This document shows, in pieces, positions 1 to 7,562 of a DNA stretch of 27,725 bases. The notes below the pieces were generated by a model that was not told the origin of the DNA, ran no database searches, and worked only from the letters and a program-made list of their open reading frames with translations. Position numbers and translations under genes: made by a program. Location: NCBI GenBank assembly GCA_034678415.1, contig JAXDBV010000255.1:1-27725 (forward strand). The letters run 5' to 3'. This DNA comes from JAXDBV01 sp034678415. GTDB lineage: Bacteria > Bacteroidota > Bacteroidia > Bacteroidales > VadinHA17. Each line of letters starts with the position of its first letter. Position 1 is the stretch's first letter.

Positions 1-92
1 AACACCATCAGCCGCGATTCATCCCTGTTCTTTGCAGGATGTTTTGCAATAAGTTCCTCCGGCAGATGAAATTTGTACTGCGATAGCTTCAT
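1..92 (-). CDS. queA: QueA, tRNA ribosyltransferase-isomerase (5' fragment)
   Basis: Only the first 30 or so codons are in the window, reading leftward from an ATG at 92-90. The translation starts MKLSQYKFHLPEELIAKHPA and continues KNRDESRLMV, which matches the conserved N-terminus of S-adenosylmethionine:tRNA ribosyltransferase-isomerase (typically F-LP-LIA-PA--RD-SRLMV). The enzyme transfers and isomerises the ribose of SAM onto preQ1 in tRNA to make epoxyqueuosine, acting in the cytoplasm. It lies 42 bp downstream of truB on the same strand, so it is probably the distal gene of the ftsX-DUF3098-uppP-truB cluster. The rest of the gene lies outside the window, so integrity cannot be judged. 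Confidence 0.9.
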   Translation of the reverse strand, partial: MKLSQYKFHLPEELIAKHPAKNRDESRLMV

Positions 93-134
93 AATGATTG
101 CTCAGTTTAAAGTCCACCTTTATACGTAAAATAA

Positions 135-851
135 TCACATTTGTTTTCTTTTCAACAGGTTTTTTTCAAAACAGCCAACTGAAATGGCCTGGTCAAGGGT
201 ATAAGTGCCTATCCGTGTGCGGGTAAGCCCTGCCAGGTGAGCCCCTGTCCCGAGCGATTTTCCTATATCATGGGCCAGCACTCTCAGGTAGGTGCCCCTG
301 GAGCAGACCACCCTTATGCGAATGACGGGAGGAAGATACTCCAGCAACTCTATTTCGCGGATATGAATCTTCACCGGATCGAGCCGTATCTCCTTTCCCT
401 GCCTGGCATAGGTATATGCTTTCTTCCCCTTCACGTTCTTGGCCGAATAAGCCGGTGGCGTTTGCATCTGTACCCCCACAAAAGACCTGAGCGATTGTTC
501 ACAAGCCTCCCCGGTAACATGCTCATAAGGATATACCTGGTCGTAGTCTGTTTCCAGGTCAAAAGACGGGGTTGTTCTGCCCATTTCAATAACGGCTAGA
601 TACTCCTTCTCCATATTCATGAACTCCTGGATCCTTCTGGTGTACCTACCCGTACATACAATCATCAGCCCGGTGGCCAGGGGATCCAGGCTGCCGGCAT
701 GTCCCACCTTTATCCTTTGGCCAGGATAGCAACGGGTTATCAGCTTCCTGATCCTGTTCACCACATCGAAGGATGTCCAGTTAAGGTCCTTGTGTATCAG
801 GAGAACCTGTCCTTCAGAAAAAGGATTCAATATACCGTTTATATCATGCAT
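135..851 (-). CDS. truB: tRNA pseudouridine(55) synthase TruB
   Basis: TruB makes pseudouridine 55 in the T-loop of tRNAs. The protein is 238 residues and carries the catalytic motif as KVGHAGSLDPLATG with the nucleophilic aspartate at D56 (the common form is GHTGTLDPLATG). Further family landmarks are the N-terminal segment LLIHKDLNWTSFDVVNRIR, the TPPAYSAKNVKGKKAYTYAR substrate-binding stretch, and RVVCSRGTYLRVLAHDIG. Its length fits the short bacterial form with little C-terminal extension after the catalytic core. The ATG lies 3 bp after the uppP stop codon, indicating co-transcription and probably translational coupling with uppP. Confidence 0.96.
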   Translation of the reverse strand: MHDINGILNPFSEGQVLLIHKDLNWTSFDVVNRIRKLITRCYPGQRIKVGHAGSLDPLATGLMIVCTGRYTRRIQEFMNMEKEYLAVIEMGRTTPSFDLETDYDQVYPYEHVTGEACEQSLRSFVGVQMQTPPAYSAKNVKGKKAYTYARQGKEIRLDPVKIHIREIELLEYLPPVIRIRVVCSRGTYLRVLAHDIGKSLGTGAHLAGLTRTRIGTYTLDQAISVGCFEKNLLKRKQM

Positions 852-854
852 TCC

Positions 855-1637
855 TTAAAGAAACAGAACGGACACTATACCAACGATCAGACAATAGAAG
901 CCAAAATAGAGCAATTTCCCTTTTTTCACGAGGAGGATCATCCACCGGCAGGCAAACAGTCCGCCGAGAAATGCTGCCAGGAAACCGATGATCATCGCGG
1001 CAATGCCCGGTGAGACGGATGTAGTGGTTGGCGCCGACAGCAGATCAACCAGGTTGGCACCGATAACAGGAACCAGCACCATGAGAAAAGAGAACCTGGT
1101 TACTTCCTCCTTTTTCGCGCCCAAAATGAGCCCGGCAGAAATGGTTGAACCTGACCTGGATATCCCCGGAAGCACTGCTATTGCCTGGACTATTCCAATG
1201 ATAAATGCCATGGCATAAGAAAGCTCGCGTTCCCTCGTCCTGATAAAATGTGCCACGAAAAGGAAGGAGGCGGTGATGATCAGCATAAAGCCGACAAAAC
1301 GGGTGTCCCCGGTAAACAGCGATTCCACCTTTTCCCGGAAGAAGAGCCCGATTACCACCACCGGGATCATGGAAACCAGAATTTTCACCATGTATCTTGC
1401 CGGTGCGTTCCACCGGAACTGCAGGGATCCTGCAAGAAGATCGTACAGGTCTTTCCTGAATACAATGATGGTGCTCAGAACGGTGGCACCGTGAACCACG
1501 ACGGTAAATGTCAGGTTCTCGTGTCCATGGATATCCAGTATTGCATGACCCAGTTCAAGGTGGCCGCTGCTGCTGACGGGTAAAAATTCTGTGAGCCCCT
1601 GGACAAGTCCGAGGAGCAGGGCTTCAATCCAATTCAT
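855..1637 (-). CDS. uppP: Undecaprenyl-diphosphatase UppP/BacA
   Basis: UppP is an integral inner-membrane enzyme that removes a phosphate from undecaprenyl diphosphate, recycling the lipid carrier for peptidoglycan and surface glycans, and it confers bacitracin tolerance. The 260-residue protein has the two family signatures: GLVQGLTEFLPVSSSGHLEL (residues 10-29, with E17 and H26 at catalytic positions) and LPGISRSGSTISAGLILG (R161). Several hydrophobic segments follow, as expected for a polytopic protein. The first glutamate of the E. coli enzyme is Q13 here, a substitution I believe is common in the family. The gene is tightly followed by truB (3 bp) and preceded by the DUF3098 gene. Confidence 0.96.
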   Translation of the reverse strand: MNWIEALLLGLVQGLTEFLPVSSSGHLELGHAILDIHGHENLTFTVVVHGATVLSTIIVFRKDLYDLLAGSLQFRWNAPARYMVKILVSMIPVVVIGLFFREKVESLFTGDTRFVGFMLIITASFLFVAHFIRTRERELSYAMAFIIGIVQAIAVLPGISRSGSTISAGLILGAKKEEVTRFSFLMVLVPVIGANLVDLLSAPTTTSVSPGIAAMIIGFLAAFLGGLFACRWMILLVKKGKLLYFGFYCLIVGIVSVLFL

Positions 1638-1686
1638 GCTTCAGGAGTGGAGAAGAGAAAAAAAACCGGAAACCGTTATATATTGA

Positions 1687-1956
1687 TCATTCTTCCTTTT
1701 TTGCGGATGGCTTCGTTTTTTTCATGATGGCGTAAATCTCGAACGCAAAACCGAACAATACGATGAGGGGCGCCAGTGTGATCCTCCGGAAACTGAAGAT
1801 CCCGGGATTGAACACGTTCGGATCATCCGATTTCCCTCCTGCCATCAGGATAAATCCTATGACAATGATCAGGAAACCAATGCCCAGCAGCAAATAATTT
1901 TGTTTCGTGAAGGCCAGGCCTGATGGTGTGGTTTCTTCTTTCTTTTTTTTCCCCAT
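1687..1956 (-). CDS. DUF3098 small membrane protein
   Basis: An 89-residue protein with a lysine-rich cytoplasmic start (MGKKKKEE), the segment FTKQNYLLLGIGFLIIVIGF leading into a first membrane helix (about 22-43), a GGKSDDPNVFNPGIFSFRRI loop, a second helix (about 58-77) and a basic tail. This is the DUF3098 pattern, found in Bacteroidota. The gene is 10 bp downstream of ftsX and 49 bp upstream of uppP. Its position beside a cell-division gene and a lipid-carrier recycling gene suggests an envelope role, but no function is known to me. Confidence 0.9.
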   Translation of the reverse strand: MGKKKKEETTPSGLAFTKQNYLLLGIGFLIIVIGFILMAGGKSDDPNVFNPGIFSFRRITLAPLIVLFGFAFEIYAIMKKTKPSAKKEE

Positions 1957-1966
1957 GGTTGAATAT

Positions 1967-2848
1967 TTATTGATAGTAGAGTTCTTCTTCTGTCAGCCCA
2001 AGGTATTTATTTACCGCGAAATAGGTGGAAATAACATTCATCAGGATCCCTGTGGCCAGGATCATAAGAAAGAGCAGGGCTATCCACCGGTAATTCAGGA
2101 GGCTTGCCACTTCTTCAATCTCCCGCTGGATCACATATATGCTTCCGGAGAGGAACAGCATGGCAATCATGGCACCAAGGGCTCCGTGCAGGGCTCCGGT
2201 CAGGAGAAAAGGACGGCGGATGAATGCCCTGGTGGCACCCACCAGCTGCATGGTCTTTATCAGGAACCTTCTGGCATAGACCGATAGCCGGATGGTATTG
2301 TTGATAAGGGCAAGAGCGATGAGGAATAACAAGGCACTGAACAGCAGAATGATCAGGGATATTTTCCTGATGTTCTCATTGATCAGGTGAACCAGCGATT
2401 TCTGGTAGAATACTTCTTTTACCGGATCATATTTAGCCAGGCGATCTTCAATCCACACTATGCTGTCGGGATTGGCATATTCGGAATACAGGTAGACATC
2501 GATGGAGGCAAGCAAAGGATTATATCCCAGGAATTCGATGAAATCCTCGCCCAGCTCTTCCTGCATCTCACGGGCTGCCCTTTCCCGTGAGATATATTCG
2601 GTTGATTTGACAAAACCCGAGGCATCGAGGCTCTTCTGGAGACGAATAATATCCACCTCCTTGGTGTTCTCCTTAATGATAACGGACAGGCTGATATTTT
2701 CCTTGACATATTTTGCCAGCATGCCGGCGTTCATAATTAACATGCCAATGAGGCCCAGCAGGAATAATACGAGTGAAATGCTTATAACAGCTGTCAGGTA
2801 GGAACTCCTGAGTTTACGCCGGGTCAGTCTGGCATCGCTTTTTCTCAT
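1967..2848 (-). CDS. ftsX: Cell division protein FtsX
   Basis: FtsX is the membrane partner of the ATPase FtsE; the complex controls peptidoglycan hydrolases at the septum. From the ATG at 2848 the protein is 293 residues, with a basic N-terminus, a first membrane helix (LTAVISISLVLFLLGLIGML), an extracytoplasmic domain of about 110 residues containing ISRERAAREMQEELGEDF, then three more helices in the FtsX/permease arrangement with MQLVGATRAFIRRPFLLTGA between them. A longer frame begins with a TTG at 2878, but that codon touches the TATATTTG promoter element at 2868-2875, so the ATG at 2848 is the better start. It leads the DUF3098-uppP-truB-queA cluster. Confidence 0.93.
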   Translation of the reverse strand: MRKSDARLTRRKLRSSYLTAVISISLVLFLLGLIGMLIMNAGMLAKYVKENISLSVIIKENTKEVDIIRLQKSLDASGFVKSTEYISRERAAREMQEELGEDFIEFLGYNPLLASIDVYLYSEYANPDSIVWIEDRLAKYDPVKEVFYQKSLVHLINENIRKISLIILLFSALLFLIALALINNTIRLSVYARRFLIKTMQLVGATRAFIRRPFLLTGALHGALGAMIAMLFLSGSIYVIQREIEEVASLLNYRWIALLFLMILATGILMNVISTYFAVNKYLGLTEEELYYQ

Positions 2849-2867
2849 GCCATTGAAAAAATGTGGG

Positions 2868-2875
2868 CAAATATA
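2868..2875 (-). promoter_or_regulatory. Bacteroidetes -7 element (TATATTTG) for ftsX cluster
   Basis: Read on the minus strand these eight bases are TATATTTG, an exact match to the Bacteroidetes -7 consensus TAnnTTTG, 19 bp ahead of the chosen ftsX ATG. I see no clear TTTG -33 box at the expected distance. It probably drives ftsX, DUF3098, uppP, truB and queA. Confidence 0.65.
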
Positions 2876-2932
2876 CAAAAAAAATATCGCTGTACGACAG
2901 CCTGTTTCATGAGCAGCACAGGGTATGGTGGT

Positions 2933-3952
2933 TCAATCAACAATACTGATCCATCCATAGGGATCGGGCTCATCGCCATACTGTATGGCCGTCAGTTTCT
3001 GATAGAGCTTCTGTGACACCGGCCCCGGGTTACCGTCCTTTGATATCACATAGGTTTTCTCCTTTTCGGGATCATAGATTTTCCGTATCGGGGAGATAAC
3101 CGCCGCTGTTCCGCAGGCTCCTGCCTCTTCCAGCGTTTCGAGTTCCTCCACAGGAACGGGGCGCCGTTCCACCTTAAGACCCATATCCCCGGCAAGGGTG
3201 ATCAGGCTCTTATTGGTAATTGACGGCAAAATGGAAGGTGAATCAGGCGTAATATACGTGTGATCACGTATCCCGAAGAAGTTTGCCGGACCACATTCAT
3301 CAATATATTTTTTTTCCTTTGCATCAAGGAACAGAACATTGGCATATCCTTCGCTATGGGCGTTCTTTATGGCCCTGAGGCTGGCAGCATAATTGCCGCC
3401 CACTTTGATGGCGCCGGTACCAAGGGGTGCCGCACGGTCACAATCCCGGCAGATCATCATATCCACCGGCTTGAATCCCTCCTTGAAATACGGGCCGACG
3501 GGAGTAACAAAAACAAGGAATAAATACTCCAAGGCGGCTTTCACACCCACCTCGGCGCCAGTACCTATCAGTAATGGCCTGATATAAAGAGAAGCGCCGG
3601 TACCGTATGGCGGAACATATTTCCGATTGAGCGATACCACCTTGAATACCGCCTCGTGAAACAACTCTTTGGGCACTGCAGCAAGGAGTATCCCTTCGGC
3701 GGAACGTTGCATTCGTGCTGCATTCTCTTCCCAGCGGAATAGGCGTATCCTCCCGTCTTTCCCCATATAGGCCTTCAGCCCCTCAAAGGATTCCTGTCCG
3801 TAATGCAGGGCCGTGGCGGCAATATGGATCGGAAAATATTCTGAGTCCGAAATCTCTATCTTGCCCCAGGCGTTATTCCTGTAATAGCTTCGCACGTTAT
3901 AATCCGTTTTGTAGTAACCAAACGGCAGGTCTTTCCACTGAATATTTTTCAT
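2933..3952 (-). CDS. ilvE: Branched-chain amino acid aminotransferase
   Basis: A fold-type IV PLP enzyme that interconverts valine, leucine and isoleucine with their 2-oxo acids using glutamate/2-oxoglutarate. The 339 residues match the eukaryote/Bacillus-type (BCAT) branch: HYGQESFEGLKAY (50-62), RPLLIGTG, PLGTGAIKVGGNYAASL with the PLP-binding lysine at K183, and YIDECGPANFFGI (216-228) with the cofactor-binding glutamate. Length and motifs are complete. It stands alone on the minus strand, 84 bp upstream of ftsX's ATG, with its own putative promoter at 3976-4006. Confidence 0.95.
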   Translation of the reverse strand: MKNIQWKDLPFGYYKTDYNVRSYYRNNAWGKIEISDSEYFPIHIAATALHYGQESFEGLKAYMGKDGRIRLFRWEENAARMQRSAEGILLAAVPKELFHEAVFKVVSLNRKYVPPYGTGASLYIRPLLIGTGAEVGVKAALEYLFLVFVTPVGPYFKEGFKPVDMMICRDCDRAAPLGTGAIKVGGNYAASLRAIKNAHSEGYANVLFLDAKEKKYIDECGPANFFGIRDHTYITPDSPSILPSITNKSLITLAGDMGLKVERRPVPVEELETLEEAGACGTAAVISPIRKIYDPEKEKTYVISKDGNPGPVSQKLYQKLTAIQYGDEPDPYGWISIVD

Positions 3953-3975
3953 CTGTCTGATATTTTCGAGGTCGA

Positions 3976-4006
3976 TAAAATTAACTCTTCTTTGAATAAC
4001 AACAAA
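3976..4006 (-). promoter_or_regulatory. Probable promoter of ilvE
   Basis: On the minus strand a TTTG box (4006-4003) is followed after 19 bases by TAATTTTA (3983-3976), a one-mismatch match to TAnnTTTG, with the ilvE ATG 23 bp further on. The spacing fits Bacteroidetes sigma-A promoters; the final base of the -7 box deviates. Confidence 0.45.
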
Positions 4007-4033
4007 CCGGAACGGGTTGCTTTGTGCCGGGAG

Positions 4034-5923
4034 TCATTCCATCTTACTGTCTTCCAACAGTTTAACTTGTTCTTCCATGCTTATCTCCCTCAGGCGTCTG
4101 GCGATGTCGGTATAAAAATCGTGGTTCTGAAGGAACTCAACCTGATTTGCCTTCCATGCTTCCCACGAACCCACCAGATCTCTTTCTTTCTTTTCCCTGT
4201 AAAGATCCCTGGATAACGAAAGATAATCGGCTCTGCCGAAGTAATCAAGGTTGGCATCGCATATGATCATTTCCAGCAGGTTGGCAGGTTTTGGAGGATG
4301 GGCTGTTGCCATGATCAGCCGGCAGATATCACCGATCTGCCGATCAGTATACCGGTATTGTGGAAGCATTTCACGGGCCATTTCACATGCGGTTTCTTCA
4401 TGGCGTACATAATCGGTAACCATACCTGCATCGTGCAGCAACCCGGCTGTGCGCAGGATAAGCATCTCCTCTTCGGTCACTCCCAGCGCCCTTCCCAGGA
4501 GCTCAACCTGAGTATAGACATGGATAGTATGCTTTACATTATGATAATAAAGGTTCGGCGGCAATTCCTTTTCCATCTTTTCCAACAGATCTTCCTCCAG
4601 ATCAAGCAAACGGAGCATTTGCAGCTGCACCTGGAATGTATCGTTGGGCACACCCATGATATCCACCGACAGCTCAGGCCGGATACCTTTGACAAAGTAC
4701 ATATCGATTTCACCCTTGTACTTGACCGGCATCTTGCCCCTGTATTCACAGATAAAGAAGTCCTTGATCAGCTCATATGTCGAACCCGATATATTGATCT
4801 TACCGGGTTCGCCCGATGATTCCATTCTGCTGGCCGTATTGACCGTATCACCCCAAATATCGTACGACAGCTTTTTATGTCCCACCACTCCTGCAATGAC
4901 GGCGCCGGTATGTATGCCAATCCTGATATCCCAGAAATTAAGGTTCAGATCCTTTGATTTTTCATGCAGATTTTGCATGTATTTCTGCATTTCCAGCGCT
5001 GCCAGCACCACTTCCACCGGGTTTGTACGGTTTTTATTTGGCAGGCCGCCGGCACACATGTAAGCATCGCCGATGGTTTTGATCTTCTCGATGTTGTACT
5101 TTTCAACCACGGAATCAAAGTGAAAGAAGAACTTATCCAGCTCATCAATCAGGGCTTCCGGATTCATTTGTTCGGCCAGTTTTGTAAACCCCTGTATATC
5201 GCTGAAAAGAACGGTCACCATCTTGAATTTCTTCTTGGCCGCTTTCCCTTCCTTTTTAAGTTCATCCGCGGTATCCTTGGGCAACACATTGGCCAGAAGA
5301 TCCTCGGTTTTATCCTTCTCACGAATCATCTCCTCCGTCCTTTCATTGATGATCTTTTCAAGCTTGAATTTCTCCCGGGCAAACCGGTAGGACCATATAC
5401 GGATGATAATAAACAAGGCAAAGAATAAGAACAAACCATAAATGATAAGTACCACGGGGGATACATACCAGGGAGGCCTGATCCTGAAATGAAACGGCAG
5501 CACATCAATAATGGCTTGTTCCCTATCCCTGACTTTTACTTTTAATGTGTACGATCCCTGCGGAAGGTGAAGATATTCCCTGAACGCTTGCCGTTGCCAT
5601 CCGCTCCATGTATCTGACAGGCCTGCCAGGCAGAAATTATAAGAACAGCTGTCAGACGGCACTTCCATCTCAACGAGAAGAGAATGATATTTATAAGGTA
5701 TCGGATAATATTCTGTACCCTCAAGGTGTTTTATTAGTATATCGGTTGGAAATGGAGGAGCTGAAAAATAGGAGGATGTATCACTGCGGATAAGTATCTT
5801 TTTAAAATACTGATGATTAGAAGCAAACAGGGAAGGTTGAATACACCCCAATATTCCTGTCAGCAGGAAACCGAACAGGGAAAAAAATATTCTTATATTG
5901 CAGGATTTCGAAAGAATTTTCAT
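4034..5923 (-). CDS. Membrane-anchored class III adenylate cyclase with HD domain
   Basis: A 629-residue sensor-cyclase. In order: signal/anchor helix (about 12-28); an extracytoplasmic Y_Y_Y-type beta-sandwich (about 75-150, AGLSDTWSGWQ and LPQGSYTLKVKVRD), the domain that closes many Bacteroidota propeller sensors; a membrane helix (about 155-175); a charged coiled coil (180-225); a class III nucleotide cyclase (about 232-415); and an HD phosphohydrolase-like domain (about 455-575). The cyclase has both metal aspartates (D242, D286), K282 and D355 at the adenine-selecting positions, and N362/R366 of the transition-state pair, so I predict it makes cAMP. The HD part has H461, H465, H497-D498, H508, H542 and D556. 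It is paralogous to the soluble protein encoded at 9869-11284. Its ligand and whether the HD part hydrolyses cAMP are unknown. Confidence 0.9.
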   Translation of the reverse strand: MKILSKSCNIRIFFSLFGFLLTGILGCIQPSLFASNHQYFKKILIRSDTSSYFSAPPFPTDILIKHLEGTEYYPIPYKYHSLLVEMEVPSDSCSYNFCLAGLSDTWSGWQRQAFREYLHLPQGSYTLKVKVRDREQAIIDVLPFHFRIRPPWYVSPVVLIIYGLFLFFALFIIIRIWSYRFAREKFKLEKIINERTEEMIREKDKTEDLLANVLPKDTADELKKEGKAAKKKFKMVTVLFSDIQGFTKLAEQMNPEALIDELDKFFFHFDSVVEKYNIEKIKTIGDAYMCAGGLPNKNRTNPVEVVLAALEMQKYMQNLHEKSKDLNLNFWDIRIGIHTGAVIAGVVGHKKLSYDIWGDTVNTASRMESSGEPGKINISGSTYELIKDFFICEYRGKMPVKYKGEIDMYFVKGIRPELSVDIMGVPNDTFQVQLQMLRLLDLEEDLLEKMEKELPPNLYYHNVKHTIHVYTQVELLGRALGVTEEEMLILRTAGLLHDAGMVTDYVRHEETACEMAREMLPQYRYTDRQIGDICRLIMATAHPPKPANLLEMIICDANLDYFGRADYLSLSRDLYREKKERDLVGSWEAWKANQVEFLQNHDFYTDIARRLREISMEEQVKLLEDSKME

Positions 5924-5944
5924 AAATTGGGTAATTCATTGAAC

Positions 5945-5952
5945 CAAAAGTA
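5945..5952 (-). promoter_or_regulatory. -7 element (TACTTTTG) for the membrane cyclase gene
   Basis: Minus-strand TACTTTTG matches TAnnTTTG exactly and ends 22 bp before the cyclase ATG at 5923. The gene diverges from the universal stress protein gene at 6008, and the 84-bp gap presumably serves both. No clear -33 box was seen. Confidence 0.5.
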
Positions 5953-6007
5953 TGATTTTTATTTTATTTGACTAAGGAATTGTATCCCGTAAACCAGGAA
6001 GAGAGAT

Positions 6008-6841
6008 ATGAAAAAACAGACCATTTTAGTACCATTTGATTTCACACAGGTTACAGGCTATGCACTGGAGCACGCAGTGAAAGTATGCAAAACCGTGGAT
6101 AATGATGTTACGCTGCTGCATATTGTCAAGGAAGAATCGGAGGTTGCCGAAGCCCAGAAGAAACTGCATCATGTTGCGGATGAAGCATTTACAAAATTTT
6201 TCATCAAACCGGCAACAATAGTCCGGGTTGGAAGCATCTTTTCAACAATCGGCGAGGTGGCCGATGAAGTGGATGCCAGCCTGGTTATCATGGGTACACA
6301 TGGTATCAGGGGGATGCAAAAGCTAACCGGCAGCTGGGCTTTAAAAGTGATCGTGAGCAGCAAGGTACCTTTTGTCGTTGTTCAGGAACCGCCCAGGATA
6401 GGTAAATTTGAAAAAGTTGTGTTTCCCATTGATTTCCGCCGGGAAGAAAAAGAAAAAAACCAATGGGTGTCATACCTGGCCAAACATTACAACTCGAAAT
6501 TTTACCTTATCAAAAAGGAGTCAAAAGACCGGGTGTTTAAGGCTAAGATAGCCTCGAACCTTGCATTCACCAGAAAATTCCTCGACTCCAAGGAGGTACG
6601 GTACGAAATAAAGACCGCTCCCGGCAAGAAGAAGTTTTCAGAAGAAACCATAGAATTTGCAAAGGAAACCGATGCCGATCTGATCCTTGTTATGACAACC
6701 CGCGGTATTAACCTGGCCGATTATGTGCTGGGGGCCGATGAGCAACGGATCATCGCTAACAGTGCAAAAATCCCCGTGATGTGCGTAAATCCCAGGACGG
6801 ATGTGAAAATGACGGGCGGCTTTTCGGCCATGGGCGGATAA
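6008..6841 (+). CDS. Tandem universal stress protein (two Usp domains)
   Basis: A soluble 277-residue protein made of two UspA-like domains. Domain one (about 3-128) starts KQTILVPFDFTQVTGYALEHA and ends in VIMGTHGIRGMQKLTGSWA, the region where ATP-binding Usp proteins carry G-x2-G-x9-G-S/T; here the spacing between the glycines is shorter, so nucleotide binding is uncertain. Domain two (about 133-265) starts FEKVVFPIDFRREEKEKN and has LILVMTTRGINLADYVLG. Usp proteins are induced under starvation and stress. The gene diverges from the membrane cyclase, and is followed by a strong terminator, so it is probably monocistronic. Confidence 0.88.
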   Translation: MKKQTILVPFDFTQVTGYALEHAVKVCKTVDNDVTLLHIVKEESEVAEAQKKLHHVADEAFTKFFIKPATIVRVGSIFSTIGEVADEVDASLVIMGTHGIRGMQKLTGSWALKVIVSSKVPFVVVQEPPRIGKFEKVVFPIDFRREEKEKNQWVSYLAKHYNSKFYLIKKESKDRVFKAKIASNLAFTRKFLDSKEVRYEIKTAPGKKKFSEETIEFAKETDADLILVMTTRGINLADYVLGADEQRIIANSAKIPVMCVNPRTDVKMTGGFSAMGG

Positions 6842-6870
6842 TACATATTCCTGATCACTATTCTGTTCAA

Positions 6871-6899
6871 CAAACAAGGGCCGCGGTCCTTGTTTTTTT
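6871..6899 (+). terminator. Rho-independent terminator after the Usp gene
   Basis: AAACAAGGGCC (6872-6882) pairs with GGTCCTTGTTT (6885-6895) with one G-T wobble, and seven T's run through 6899. It lies 30 bp after the Usp stop codon and ends 12 bp before rdgB. Confidence 0.85.
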
Positions 6900-6911
6900 A
6901 TCCTATCCCGG

Positions 6912-7532
6912 ATGAACCTTGTTTTTGCAACACGGAACGAAAATAAAATAAGAGAAATACAAAACCTTGTCGGGCCTTCGGTCCGGTTGTTGAGCCTTTC
7001 CGATATCAGCTTCCATGAAATCATCGAGGAACCGTACCACACGTTTGAGGAGAATGCACGATGCAAGGCACAATTAATCTATGCACGTTGCGGGGTAAAC
7101 TGCTTCGCCGATGATTCAGGGCTTGAGGTGGATGCCCTTCAGGGCGCCCCGGGCGTCTTATCATCCCGCTATGCCGATGAAGAAAGCCCTTTCCTCAACG
7201 AACAGGACAGGTATGATGCCAACATCCGGAAAATCCTGAAATCTCTTGAAGGTGTGAAGGATCGGAAGGCCAGGTTCAGAACCGTCATTGTTTTGATCAT
7301 CCAGGGGAAGGAATTTGTTTTTGAAGGCGTGGCAGACGGTTGGATCATTAATGAACCCAGGGGCAAGGAAGGATTTGGCTATGACCCTGTATTCCAGCCA
7401 AAGGGTTATTCCCATTCATTCGCGGAAATGAGCCTCAGGGAAAAGAACAGGATCAGTCATCGTGCGAAGGCGTTCAGACAACTTGCCGCATTCCTGGCCA
7501 ATAAACAAAACTACTCACGGTTTCTTTTATAA
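6912..7532 (+). CDS. rdgB: XTP/dITP diphosphatase (RdgB/HAM1 family)
   Basis: Hydrolyses non-canonical purine triphosphates (XTP, dITP, ITP) to monophosphates, keeping them out of DNA and RNA. The 206-residue protein shows all family landmarks: MNLVFATRNENKIREI at the N-terminus (nucleotide-binding T-x-N-x-x-K), FADDSGLEVDALQGAPGVLS with the metal-binding acidic residues, KEGFGYDPVF, and NRISHRAKAF near the C-terminus. It begins just after a terminator and is followed after 30 bp by porZ, so the two could share a transcript. Confidence 0.96.
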   Translation: MNLVFATRNENKIREIQNLVGPSVRLLSLSDISFHEIIEEPYHTFEENARCKAQLIYARCGVNCFADDSGLEVDALQGAPGVLSSRYADEESPFLNEQDRYDANIRKILKSLEGVKDRKARFRTVIVLIIQGKEFVFEGVADGWIINEPRGKEGFGYDPVFQPKGYSHSFAEMSLREKNRISHRAKAFRQLAAFLANKQNYSRFLL

Positions 7533-7562
7533 TAAAGCACAGGGTTTTTAGTTAATTAAGAA

